From assembly GCF_002237755.1 (NCBI RefSeq), contig NZ_MWSJ01000004.1, positions 124,001 through 188,000 on the forward strand: a DNA stretch of 64,000 nt, in the 5' to 3' direction. Both the position numbers and the translations under genes were made by a program. Below are positions 1-7,059 of this stretch, in pieces. Position 1 is the stretch's first letter; every line of letters begins with the position of its first letter. Under the pieces are notes generated by a model. That model saw nothing but the letters and a program-made list of their open reading frames with translations, did no database searches and was not told the DNA's origin. The stretch is from Lysinibacillus sp. KCTC 33748 (lineage in GTDB: Bacteria > Bacillota > Bacilli > Bacillales_A > Planococcaceae).

Positions 1-171
1 TTGTGTGATGGTATGTCAAAGGTTGAGGATTGGTTTGACAAGGAAATTGGCAAGAACCAAACAAGTGGACTAACTGCCGAATTTGAAAAATCGCAAGAAC
101 AGCTAAAAACTGAGGTGAAGAAAGATGTTAACGTCATTCCAATTGAACAGCCAGAATTATCACTCGAATGA
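1..171 (+). CDS. C-terminal end of a phage early protein, possibly RecT-like
   Basis: An open frame enters from the left edge and stops at 169-171, giving the last 56 residues of a protein. The tail is acidic and glutamine-rich and ends in PELSLE. No catalytic motif is visible. It overlaps the next gene, a PD-(D/E)XK nuclease, by 47 bases. In related Firmicute phages the gene before this nuclease is usually a RecT-type single-strand annealing protein, so that role is inferred from position only. Confidence 0.5.
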   Translation: MCDGMSKVEDWFDKEIGKNQTSGLTAEFEKSQEQLKTEVKKDVNVIPIEQPELSLE

Positions 172-925
172 AGCGAACCAAAATTATATGTCTGTATCTC
201 AATTTAAAAACGCTATAGAGTGTGAAGCACGGTTAATCGCTGAGTTGAAGGGCGAGTATATTCGTCCTTTATCTCCTGCATTAATGGTTGGCTCGTACAC
301 ACACATAGCTTTTGAAAGCGATCTAGCCTTTGCTGAGTTTTGCGAGGAGCATCATAACAGTATTTTTAAGAGTCGTGGTGGGAAGTACGCTGACTTTGAA
401 CAAGCAGACAGGATGATAGAAACCTTAAAAAACGATAGATTTGCAATGTTTGCTTTAGATGGTGAAAAAGAAGTTATTTTCACAGGTGAAATATTTGGAG
501 TGCCTTGGAAAATTAAAGTCGATTCTATAAACCATGAGCGTAGATTATTTAGTGATTTAAAGACCACTCAGAGCCTTTATAAGCGATATTGGAGTGAGAA
601 ATACAATAAGTATGTATCATTTGTTGAAGCTTATGATTATGTGCTACAAATGGCTATTTATCGCGAAATAATCTATCAAAACACAGGTCAGTATTATGTT
701 CCATATCTAGTTACAGTCACTAAGGAAACACCACCTGATAAGGAAATACTGGAATTTGAAATATCTGATTTCGATTTTGAATTTGAGTATGTGAAAACTA
801 TGTTACCTAGCATTATTGAAGCAAAAAACTATAAAAAAGAACCAGTACGATGTGGGAAATGTGAATACTGTCGGATGACTAAACAACTCACTAGAACCAT
901 TAAAGTTGGCTATTTATTAGAATGA
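125..925 (+). CDS. PD-(D/E)XK nuclease-like protein with Fe-S type cysteines
   Basis: 266 residues. The nuclease core shows H60, D133 (in KVDS) and the D144-L-K146 motif. One N-terminal cysteine (C33) and three C-terminal cysteines (C243, C246, C249, in CGKCEYC) match the spacing logic of the 4Fe-4S site of AddB and Cas4 nucleases. It probably resects DNA ends as partner of a RecT-type annealing protein; this is inferred from context. ATG at 125 follows GAGGTG by a normal spacing. A decayed relative lies at 36712-37383. Confidence 0.8.
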   Translation: MLTSFQLNSQNYHSNEANQNYMSVSQFKNAIECEARLIAELKGEYIRPLSPALMVGSYTHIAFESDLAFAEFCEEHHNSIFKSRGGKYADFEQADRMIETLKNDRFAMFALDGEKEVIFTGEIFGVPWKIKVDSINHERRLFSDLKTTQSLYKRYWSEKYNKYVSFVEAYDYVLQMAIYREIIYQNTGQYYVPYLVTVTKETPPDKEILEFEISDFDFEFEYVKTMLPSIIEAKNYKKEPVRCGKCEYCRMTKQLTRTIKVGYLLE

Positions 926-1023
926 AGAATAATATACCGCCAAAAGTTTTATTGCCTGCTTGGATATTTGAGCAGGCGAAGGAATGAAGAAATCAGTCGC
1001 TTGGTGCTTAAGTGTAAGACTAA

Positions 1024-1128
1024 ACTTGTCATTTCTTGCGCTTACCCGGGAAATTATTTTTATTTCCTAACCTGATTGTTAATAAGTCTGTGATTAAAAA
1101 ATTCGAATATAAGGAGAGTCGAGGGCAA
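1024..1128 (+). promoter_or_regulatory. conserved leader element upstream of the DnaD-like gene
   Basis: The 200 bases between the nuclease and the DnaD-like gene carry no gene. Positions 1024-1128 recur almost unchanged at 37438-37542 in front of a decayed copy of the same gene. A small hairpin GGAAAT/ATTTCC sits at 1049-1067, and the ribosome site AAGGAG follows at 1111. The non-coding part is better preserved between copies than the neighbouring nuclease coding sequence, which suggests a function such as a promoter, RNA leader or replication site. Which one cannot be told from sequence. Confidence 0.55.
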
Positions 1129-2181
1129 ATGGCTAAATACAGATACGTCTACACAACTTTTTGGAACGATCCTCGTGTGGTTGAGGAAATGACAGCAGAG
1201 GATAAATACTTCTTCCTGTATTTGCTGACGAATGAAAGTACGACTCAAATTGGCATCTATCAAATTACCAAAAAGCAAATAGCTTTTGATATGGGTTACT
1301 CAATGGAAAGTGCTGGTGCGCTGCTACAAAGGTTCAGAGAGCATCACAAACTTATTAAATACAATGAGGAAACTCGTGAAATAGCTATTAAAAACTGGGG
1401 CAAATACAACCTTAATCGCGGAGGCAAACCGATTCTTGATTGTGTGAAGTCAGAACTAAAAGAAGTGAAAGATACCACATTAATTCAATGGGTAGGTGAA
1501 GGAATCTTGAATGATTCTGTACGTATCGTCTACGAGTCGTACTACGATACGTATAACGTTACGTCAGAAAATGAAGAATCCAGTAATGATGCGGTTTCCT
1601 ACGATACGTTAACGATACGTGGACAAAAAGAAAAACAAACAGAAAAAGAAAAACAAAAAGAAAATAAAAAAGAAAAACAAACAAAAGACAGTGAAGGTTG
1701 TCAGTCGGTTTCTTCTCAATCTGATTTTGCTAGACTAGTTGAATTTACAAATCATAACATTACACCAGTTCTTCCGACCATTGCAGAACTCCTTGGTTAC
1801 ATCTTAGATGACTATAAAGATGTGGATTTAATCTTAGCGGCATTACAAAACGCAGTATTTAACAACGCTCGCAACAAAATTAAATATGCAGAAGGAACGT
1901 TAATAAATTGGCGTAAGGAAATGATCACAACTTACCAGCAGTTACAGGCTAAAGAAGAAAGAGAGAAAAACAACAAGCGACAACAATCTAACCAATCCTA
2001 TCAAAAGCCTAAAGGTCGAACAGAAATAGTGCCAGAGTGGTTTGCTAATCGTAATAACAAAGAAGAGCCACTAACACCAAATACTGAATCTGATAACAAC
2101 ACGATTGATTTTGAGGTTGAGAGACAAAAGGCCTTAGAAAATATTGAAAGAATGAGAAATAGGAGTGAAGCGAATGGTTGA
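1129..2181 (+). CDS. DnaD-like phage replication initiator
   Basis: 350 residues from the ATG at 1129, which has AAGGAGAG nine bases upstream; a longer frame from 1036 only reads through the conserved leader. The N-terminal part (MAKYRYVYTTFWNDP, then a winged-helix region) is typical of phage replisome organisers. A lysine/glutamate linker around residues 165-200 is followed by a DnaB_2/DnaD-like C-terminal domain with a YxxxxG-type region near LINWRKE. It should open the phage origin and recruit the helicase. No helicase loader follows. Confidence 0.8.
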   Translation: MAKYRYVYTTFWNDPRVVEEMTAEDKYFFLYLLTNESTTQIGIYQITKKQIAFDMGYSMESAGALLQRFREHHKLIKYNEETREIAIKNWGKYNLNRGGKPILDCVKSELKEVKDTTLIQWVGEGILNDSVRIVYESYYDTYNVTSENEESSNDAVSYDTLTIRGQKEKQTEKEKQKENKKEKQTKDSEGCQSVSSQSDFARLVEFTNHNITPVLPTIAELLGYILDDYKDVDLILAALQNAVFNNARNKIKYAEGTLINWRKEMITTYQQLQAKEEREKNNKRQQSNQSYQKPKGRTEIVPEWFANRNNKEEPLTPNTESDNNTIDFEVERQKALENIERMRNRSEANG

Positions 2182-2236
2182 GAAAGTGGATGTTAGTCAA
2201 ATGATTATGAGAATGAAAGGGGCTATTGCTGCATGA
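2174..2236 (+). CDS. 20-residue ORF between the DnaD-like gene and the next gene
   Basis: ATG at 2174 overlaps the end of the DnaD-like gene, and the stop overlaps the next start as ATGA at 2233. The peptide (MVEKVDVSQMIM...) is too short to assign. A DnaC-type helicase loader gene normally lies here in related phages, so this could be its 5' remnant or a translational coupler. Whether it is translated is unknown. Confidence 0.35.
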   Translation: MVEKVDVSQMIMRMKGAIAA

Positions 2237-2532
2237 CATTAAAAGATAAATTGCTAAAAACATCACGTAATGCAATTGAAGATTATGCTATTCGATTTGC
2301 ATGTAACATAGAGCCGAAACTTGCAGAAGAAGCTCGTGATGGTAGAACAGAATACATTGTTTCTATTGCAAATGAACATCATCATATTTTAACTTCTCCA
2401 CTTTTCTTGAGTGTTGTAAATGATTTGTTGGACGGTGTGAATGTAAGTGTAATTAGAATATCCGCTAGTCAACTCATTCCAAGTATCAAAAAGGATGTAC
2501 TTCAAGTTAGTTGGGGTGATTTGAATGATTAA
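2233..2532 (+). CDS. hypothetical phage early protein
   Basis: 99 residues, not recognised. It is predicted mixed alpha/beta with no membrane segment and no cysteine pattern. ATG overlaps the preceding 20-residue frame (ATGA), and its end overlaps the next start by 8 bases, so it is translated within the early operon. The AAAGG region before the start lies inside the upstream frame. Function unknown. Confidence 0.6.
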   Translation: MTLKDKLLKTSRNAIEDYAIRFACNIEPKLAEEARDGRTEYIVSIANEHHHILTSPLFLSVVNDLLDGVNVSVIRISASQLIPSIKKDVLQVSWGDLND

Positions 2533-2731
2533 TCGAGTCGTATTAGTTGGCAAGAACTGCGCGAAGTACATTTCGTTAGTGTGCGGTATTGTCTGGACGA
2601 TATGTCTCATTCAACTAGTAACGGGGAGTAATTTCAGTAATTTCATTGTCGGACTAGCATTTTTAAATTCATCTGTATACTTTTTACGCAAATTCACAGT
2701 ATGTCTAACGAAAGAAGGTAATTCAAATTGA
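2525..2731 (+). CDS. small membrane ORF that begins like SSB
   Basis: 68 residues. The first ten ([10 protein letters not shown]) match the start of the SSB encoded 200 bases downstream ([10 protein letters not shown]), at both protein and DNA level. After that the sequence is unrelated: a hydrophobic hairpin at about residues 16-55 that suggests two membrane segments. It looks like a duplicated SSB start joined to a different frame. It is coupled on both sides by overlaps. Whether the protein is functional is uncertain. Confidence 0.5.
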   Translation: MINRVVLVGKNCAKYISLVCGIVWTICLIQLVTGSNFSNFIVGLAFLNSSVYFLRKFTVCLTKEGNSN

Positions 2732-3237
2732 TAAATCGAGTTGTACTTGTTGGCCGATTAACAAAAGATCCTGAGTTACGCTATACACCAAATGAAGTTG
2801 CAACATGTCGCTTCACGGTTGCAGTTAACCGTACATTCAAAGGGCAAAACGGTGAACCTGAAGCTGACTTCATAAGTTGTGTAGCATGGCGTAAACAAGC
2901 TGAGAACCTAGCTAACTTTATGAAGAAAGCCAGCTTAATAGGTTTGGAAGGGCGAATCCAAACAGGCAGTTATGAGGGGCAAGATGGCAAGTGTGTATAC
3001 ACTACAGACGTTGTTGCCGATAGTATTCAATTTTTAGAGCCGAAAAACGGCACAGGAGGCTCACGGGGCGTATCAAACTACGAATCTAGTACAAATACAG
3101 GTGGAGCAAATCAAAACGCTCCACAGGGCAATAATGGCGGTAATAACAACCAGCCAAGTTATTTAAAGGTAGAGGATGACCCGTTTGCAAATAGTAAAGG
3201 GCCAATGCAAGTTAGCGAAGATGATCTCCCATTCTAA
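2728..3237 (+). CDS. ssb: single-stranded DNA-binding protein
   Basis: 169 residues from a TTG at 2728 preceded by AAGAAGG. The OB-fold runs to about residue 105 with typical blocks ([42 protein letters not shown]). A glycine/asparagine/glutamine-rich linker follows, and the tail ends in DDLPF, the acidic tip that binds partner proteins. It coats phage single-stranded DNA during replication and recombination. Length and architecture are normal for a full-size bacterial or phage SSB. Confidence 0.96.
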   Translation: MINRVVLVGRLTKDPELRYTPNEVATCRFTVAVNRTFKGQNGEPEADFISCVAWRKQAENLANFMKKASLIGLEGRIQTGSYEGQDGKCVYTTDVVADSIQFLEPKNGTGGSRGVSNYESSTNTGGANQNAPQGNNGGNNNQPSYLKVEDDPFANSKGPMQVSEDDLPF

Positions 3238-3253
3238 AATAGAGGTGGTAAAT

Positions 3254-3421
3254 ATGGCGCCATTAAGAAAAATCACCAAGGCTAGAACATCACGAGAATT
3301 AGAACATTTGGTTGCAGATGATACGGAGAGAGGTTGGAACGTTGCGAGTCGGATGAACTACATTTCTCAAGACCCACGACCTTATCAAATACTATTGGAA
3401 TTTAATACTGAAAGGGAGTAA
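3254..3421 (+). CDS. hypothetical phage protein, 55 aa
   Basis: The ATG at 3254 has GAGGTGG six bases upstream; the longer frame from 3176 overlaps SSB and lacks a ribosome site. The protein (MAPLRKITKARTSRELE...) is charged and soluble and has no known motif. It belongs to the early operon between ssb and the dUTPase gene. Confidence 0.65.
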   Translation: MAPLRKITKARTSRELEHLVADDTERGWNVASRMNYISQDPRPYQILLEFNTERE

Positions 3422-3426
3422 GGGCT

Positions 3427-3555
3427 ATGAAGAAAGGTAGCGAGATGTTTACGAAAGTCAAAATCCTCAAGTTACGTGGAGAGAAACCTGCTGTCATTGA
3501 ATTTAATGGTGAACGTTATGTAAAAGATAATCGGAATGTTGGAGGTAAACAATGA
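3427..3555 (+). CDS. hypothetical phage protein, 42 aa
   Basis: ATG at 3427 follows an AGGGAG-like ribosome site, and the stop overlaps the dUTPase start as ATGA. The peptide is basic (MKKGSEMFTKVKILKLRGEK...) and looks like a small beta-rich domain (VIEFNGERYVK). Position and coupling support real translation. Function unknown. Confidence 0.6.
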   Translation: MKKGSEMFTKVKILKLRGEKPAVIEFNGERYVKDNRNVGGKQ

Positions 3556-4139
3556 ACTTAACAAAACTATATGAAACACAAGCAGAATTGGACAAGCGCA
3601 TTATACAGGAGCATCCAGAGCTACTAGAGCAGAACAATCTTGACTGGAAGCTACTTGCACTACAGGTTGAGTTAGGTGAGTGTGCTAACGAATGGCGTGG
3701 GTTTAAAAAGTGGAGTAAGGATCAGGAGCCACGAACTAGAGTGGCATGCCAACCTTGTAACGGATCAGGTCTTCTTAGCTTTGTAGTTAAGAAAACATGT
3801 AGATTTTGTAATGGTAGTGGCACAGTAGGAAACCCACTCCTTGAAGAATATGTTGATTGCTTGCATTTCATTTTGAGTATTGGTTTAGAAATTGACGTTA
3901 AAACATCATTAGTTTGGGATGATATAGATTTCTTTGACACTGATATAACAGTGCAATTCATCGGAGTTGCTTCAACAATTTCACAATTACGAAATTGGAA
4001 AAGTCATGGTTCGTGGGAAGGGCTGTTCAGTGAATTCTACATTTTAGGCAAGATGCTTGGCTTCACATGGGAGCAAGTAGAAGAGGCCTACTACGCTAAA
4101 AACAAAGTCAACCATGAACGTCAAAACGCTGGATATTAA
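3552..4139 (+). CDS. dimeric-type dUTPase with inserted zinc-finger motif
   Basis: 195 residues. The all-alpha NTP pyrophosphatase core shows E40/E43 in VELGECANEWRGF and E98-E99-D102 in LLEEYVDCLHF, the metal-binding residues of phage dimeric dUTPases. Between the two halves sits an insertion with two CxxC pairs (C66/C69 and C83/C86) in a CNGSG context, resembling half of a DnaJ zinc finger. It should hydrolyse dUTP and keep uracil out of phage DNA. The first and last thirds align well with the family, so the insertion is a domain rather than a frameshift. Confidence 0.85.
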   Translation: MNLTKLYETQAELDKRIIQEHPELLEQNNLDWKLLALQVELGECANEWRGFKKWSKDQEPRTRVACQPCNGSGLLSFVVKKTCRFCNGSGTVGNPLLEEYVDCLHFILSIGLEIDVKTSLVWDDIDFFDTDITVQFIGVASTISQLRNWKSHGSWEGLFSEFYILGKMLGFTWEQVEEAYYAKNKVNHERQNAGY

Positions 4140-4151
4140 GGATGTGGAAAT

Positions 4152-4574
4152 ATGAACACTTTAACATTTGAAATACCAGGAGTTATTCAACCTCAAGAGC
4201 GTCCGCGTTTTAGTAGACATGGGAAAGGCGTGAGAACACATGACGCACCAAAGAGTAAGGACTTTAAAGACTTTGTAAAGATCGTAGCATGGCAAAATAA
4301 GCCTTCTGAATTGATTACAGGACCGATAAAGCTACAAGCTGATATTTATCTCATGCCACCGAAGAAATACCATACAGGACCCAAAAGAGCGCTTATAGCT
4401 AGTGGTGAATTGCGACCTACAACGAAACCTGATGCGGATAACTTGATTAAGGGCATAAAGGATGGAATGAGTAAAATCATTTGGCATGACGACGCACAAA
4501 TCGTAGAACTAAATGTTCGTAAGTTTTATTCAGAACAACCTAGAGCCGAGGTGACGATTGAATGGGGTGCTTAA
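4152..4574 (+). CDS. rusA: RusA-type Holliday junction resolvase
   Basis: 140 residues, normal length. The signature TKPDADNLIKGIKDGM with W111-H-D113-D114 provides the acidic catalytic residues D94, D96, D104 and D113/D114. The N-terminal strand (EIPGVIQPQERPRF) is typical. It cuts four-way junctions made during phage recombination and replication, in line with the nearby nuclease and SSB. Confidence 0.93.
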   Translation: MNTLTFEIPGVIQPQERPRFSRHGKGVRTHDAPKSKDFKDFVKIVAWQNKPSELITGPIKLQADIYLMPPKKYHTGPKRALIASGELRPTTKPDADNLIKGIKDGMSKIIWHDDAQIVELNVRKFYSEQPRAEVTIEWGA

Positions 4575-4777
4575 CTGTACGCAAGGAAGTAAAACAGCGT
4601 AGAGCCAGGCTAATTAACCAACAGGACCATATAGCTTTTCTCGAGTGTAAAGGGTGTCCGAAACGTAGAGCTTATGATCCTATAAAAAAATGCGGAAGAT
4701 GCAAGACTTATAGGAAACTAGGAAGCATTGGGAAAGAGCTGGAGCAGATTAGTCGTTTACGTAGGTGGAGGAAGTAA
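4562..4777 (+). CDS. small zinc-finger-like phage protein
   Basis: 71 residues overlapping the resolvase gene by 13 bases, with GAGGTGA before the start. Two CxxC pairs (CKGCPK and CGRCK) spaced 15 residues apart suggest one structural zinc. The protein is strongly basic and ends RRWRK, so nucleic-acid binding is plausible. It is a common kind of phage early gene with no known role. Confidence 0.7.
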   Translation: MGCLTVRKEVKQRRARLINQQDHIAFLECKGCPKRRAYDPIKKCGRCKTYRKLGSIGKELEQISRLRRWRK

Positions 4778-4789
4778 GAAAAATAAAAA

Positions 4790-4827
4790 TCCTCGAGTAA
4801 AGAAGTTCTAGCAGACCTACTCGAGGA
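4790..4827. terminator. 10-bp hairpin after the early operon
   Basis: TCCTCGAGTA at 4790-4799 pairs with TACTCGAGGA at 4818-4827. On the plus strand the hairpin is followed by A-rich rather than T-rich sequence, while on the minus strand it is followed by a T-run. It could end antisense transcription coming from the tRNA side or act as an RNA processing site. Confidence 0.4.
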
Positions 4828-4890
4828 AAAAATAAATACTATTAAGGATATAAATAGTATAACTTTTCTGAAAACTTTTGTGAAGGTAAT

Positions 4891-5139
4891 TTGAAAGATA
4901 TTGCGCAGTACGAAAGGGAGTTTGAAATGGATATTAACGAATCAAAAAGAATTATCCAAGCAGGTCTTGCGTGGGCAAACTGGACTGAAGAACAGCAAGA
5001 AGCAATGAGAAAAGCGCTCCAATCAATGGGCCGTTACGAAAAAAATTTGAATGAGGCTAAAAAACTTTACGCTGATAGAATTACTTTAGAAGATTTTGGA
5101 GGTCGTGTTACAAACATAATTATTGATGATATTAACTGA
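4891..5139 (+). CDS. hypothetical phage protein, 82 aa
   Basis: TTG start at 4891 with GAAGG upstream. The protein is helical and charged (EREFEMDINESKR..., then NEAKKLYADR), with no recognisable domain. It stands between the early operon hairpin and the antisense tRNA-like gene. Function unknown. Confidence 0.55.
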   Translation: MKDIAQYEREFEMDINESKRIIQAGLAWANWTEEQQEAMRKALQSMGRYEKNLNEAKKLYADRITLEDFGGRVTNIIIDDIN

Positions 5140-5166
5140 ACATTTGAGGAAAAGGTTTTATAAAAC

Positions 5167-5197
5167 CAAAAAACCTCAGACTTATACAGCCTGAGGG
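5167..5197 (-). terminator. intrinsic terminator of the antisense tRNA-like gene
   Basis: Read on the minus strand, CCTCAG pairs with CTGAGG around an 11-base loop and is followed directly by TTTTTT. It lies 4 bases past the 3' end of the tRNA-like sequence, so the tRNA gene appears to be its own minus-strand transcription unit. Confidence 0.75.
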
Positions 5198-5200
5198 CGA

Positions 5201-5285
5201 TTCGGGCAACGGGGATCGAACCCGTACGGTCTAAAAGACCACTAGCTTGACAGGCTAGCGTGTCTGCCAGTTCCACCATGCCATA
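5201..5285 (-). tRNA. class II (Leu-like) tRNA with GUC anticodon, possibly degenerate
   Basis: Minus-strand cloverleaf: D arm GTGG-AACTGGCAGA as in tRNA-Leu; anticodon stem CTAGC/GCTAG with loop CTGTCAA (U33, anticodon GUC, A37); long variable arm GGTCT-TTT-AGACC; T arm ACGGG-TTCGATC-CCCGT; discriminator A73; no encoded CCA. Leu-like body and A73 conflict with the Asp anticodon. The acceptor stem has two mismatches (positions 2-71 and 3-70), so it could be decayed or non-canonical. A terminator follows immediately. Confidence 0.75.
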
Positions 5286-5383
5286 ATAATATATCATTTA
5301 ATTAAAGGAAAATCTAGTAATTTTTACAAATGAAAAAGCCGCAGCGTTTGCAGACGCTACAACTCAGAATTGGTTTATGCCCT

Positions 5384-5412
5384 TTGACGGTGCTTAACAA
5401 CATTATTATATC
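5384..5412 (+). promoter_or_regulatory. promoter of the ArpU-type regulator
   Basis: TTGACG at 5384-5389, a 17-base spacer, then TATATC at 5407-5412 (TTATAT with 16). A small hairpin (AGCGT/ACGCT) lies upstream near 5343. The same promoter block is preserved at 38395-38497 in the decayed second copy, which supports its function. Confidence 0.65.
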
Positions 5413-5433
5413 ATACCGTAGGAGGGCAAACCT

Positions 5434-5832
5434 ATGAAATTATTAACGCAAGACAAGCTAGACGCAATGATTACGGACTACCACTGGATGGTTAACGCCA
5501 TCAAAGAAATGCGAGAAGAAATGGTTATTGGGGCAAAAACGGCACAGTATGGAATCGAGGCTACACTACCGAAAGCAGTAGGCGGTGTAGGTGATCCAAT
5601 TATGCAGGAGGCTATTAGACGTTCGAAAAACATCAAGCGAGTTGCTGAGTATGAGAAGAAGTTAATAGAGGTTCAGAAGCTTCTAGATAAGGTTACAGGT
5701 GACAGGGAATTACAAGTCCTAAACTGGATGTTGGACGGAAAATCTAAGCGCTGGATTGCAACTAATATGGGATTAAGTCACACCCACATTCAGAATATCA
5801 AGGACAGTATTGTAAAACAAATGGTTAATTAA
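5434..5832 (+). CDS. ArpU-family late transcriptional regulator
   Basis: 132 residues with GTAGGAGG before the ATG. A long helical N-terminal half is followed by a helix-turn-helix like sigma region 4 (LDGKSKRWIATNMGLSHTHI, about residues 101-120). ArpU/Xpf-type proteins switch on phage late genes, and this one lies at the boundary between early and late modules with its own promoter and terminator. The decayed copy at 38498 shares the first ~50 codons with gaps. Confidence 0.8.
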   Translation: MKLLTQDKLDAMITDYHWMVNAIKEMREEMVIGAKTAQYGIEATLPKAVGGVGDPIMQEAIRRSKNIKRVAEYEKKLIEVQKLLDKVTGDRELQVLNWMLDGKSKRWIATNMGLSHTHIQNIKDSIVKQMVN

Positions 5833-5860
5833 AGTCTCTCGTAAGAGAGGCTTTTTGTTT
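5833..5860 (+). terminator. intrinsic terminator after the ArpU-type gene
   Basis: AGTCTCTC pairs with GAGAGGCT around a GTAA loop and is followed by TTTTTGTTTT. It separates the regulator from the following membrane-protein gene. Confidence 0.85.
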
Positions 5861-5904
5861 TATAATAAAATAGAAAATACATTAATTTTGGGAAGAGTGG
5901 ATAT

Positions 5905-6558
5905 ATGAGTAAAAAACTTGATTATATTTTTGTTGCATTATTGGCGACATTTGTAATTAGCTTTACAGTCTTTACGGTACAATTTTTATTTAGGGATATT
6001 CAAAATGTTGATAACTTAACTAGTGGTATTTTAAGTTTTTTGGGTGGCTCAGCGGGTGCATTCGGTGCTTACTTAGTAGCGCGATATCAAATGAATAAAG
6101 AGAAAGAAAATGAAAAGTTAAATAAACTAGCTAAAGAATTAACGGTATATGCAGCATTAGAATATGAATTTGAAAGGGTAGTTGAATTTTTAGAAGGTGA
6201 AAATCAAATAGCTACGACTCTAGAATATCCTAAAAATAAAAGAGGATTTTACCAGGTTAGTATGGATATATGGGATAGGAAATGGGAAGTTAGTAATACT
6301 ATTATACTTAGAGATATAATATTTTTTCAAAACAGATTAAAACGTATTCGTAAATCATACGAAATTAATATTCATTCATTAGAAGAGAAGAAGCGTATTG
6401 CAGAGTTACAAAAAGCAATTCAAGAAAGAAAAATAATTTGGGGAATGATTCCTAAGGATTATGAAAAAGCAAAAGAAATTTTATTATCAATAAAAAACCA
6501 AAGAATTATAATACAAAAAATAACAAACAAAGGAATGGCGGAAATAAAATCTAAGTAA
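5905..6558 (+). CDS. prophage accessory membrane protein, unknown
   Basis: 217 residues. Two membrane segments (about 8-30 and 42-60) are followed by a long charged helical region (60-217) with little other signal, very AT-rich and isoleucine/lysine-rich. It has its own AT-rich promoter region (near 5861) and sits just after a terminator, like a cargo gene. Superinfection exclusion or signalling at the membrane is possible but unproven. The family is not recognised. Confidence 0.6.
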   Translation: MSKKLDYIFVALLATFVISFTVFTVQFLFRDIQNVDNLTSGILSFLGGSAGAFGAYLVARYQMNKEKENEKLNKLAKELTVYAALEYEFERVVEFLEGENQIATTLEYPKNKRGFYQVSMDIWDRKWEVSNTIILRDIIFFQNRLKRIRKSYEINIHSLEEKKRIAELQKAIQERKIIWGMIPKDYEKAKEILLSIKNQRIIIQKITNKGMAEIKSK

Positions 6559-6588
6559 GTGATATTTAGGCTTTTACACTTTCCAAAG

Positions 6589-7036
6589 TTGCCATACTTG
6601 CCATACTTTCAATATTAGGTGAGATAAAAATAATATTGTAAAATTGGAGGCAGGACGGCGCGGTAAGGTTTTCCACTCTTGGTATTTATCAAAACCTAAA
6701 TATTAGGGAAAGACAGACCGACGACCGACCTGCGCCTCATAAACTTGTTCGAGGCAAGACATACAAGGCCGGCCCATAATTTTTAAGAGATTAGGTATCT
6801 TAATTAATAAAAAAGGCTAAAAATTGCTGAAGGAGTGGTTATCATGTGAACTTCGTCCACTTTCCATGATTCAGTCAAACTTACTGATTAACAAGTGCAC
6901 GGAAATGCACTATAAATAAAAACGCAATTCGCTTTACAAATATAACGTGGTGCAGCTCTACCGCGGCCTAAAAGTGAGCTAACTCGACAATTACCACAAT
7001 AGCAAAGCTTTCATCTTAGGATGGAGGCTTTTAATT
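6589..7036 (+). ncRNA. candidate large structured RNA of the prophage
   Basis: About 450 bases without a credible gene but with many local folds and GC-richer patches than the flanks. Visible stems: GAGGCAGG with CCTGCGCCTC closing a domain (about 6646-6738) around AGGTTTT/AAAACCT (6666-6697); ATCATG/CATGAT (6841-6870); TCAGT/ACTGA (6871-6887); GTGCA/TGCAC (6895-6910); CGTGGT/ACCGCG (6946-6965); and a terminator at 7004. A tandem 9-base repeat TTGCCATAC starts at 6589 and may supply a promoter. Size and position near a tRNA gene recall phage GOLLD/ROOL RNAs, but identity is not established. Confidence 0.5.
7004..7036 (+). terminator. intrinsic terminator ending the structured region
   Basis: AAAGCTTTCATC at 7004-7015 pairs with GATGGAGGCTTT at 7020-7031 (two G-U pairs, TTAG loop), followed by TTAATT. 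It would end a transcript coming from the structured region before the next small gene. Confidence 0.65.
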
Positions 7037-7059
7037 ATGTATTCGAAAGGAGAAAATTA

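Noticed and set aside
5067-5297. 76-codon minus-strand frame reading GMVELADTLACQASG
   Set aside because: It is a translation of the tRNA-like gene and its terminator, not a protein gene.
6589-7036. Group I or group II intron
   Set aside because: No conserved catalytic core or intron ORF was seen and it does not interrupt a gene.
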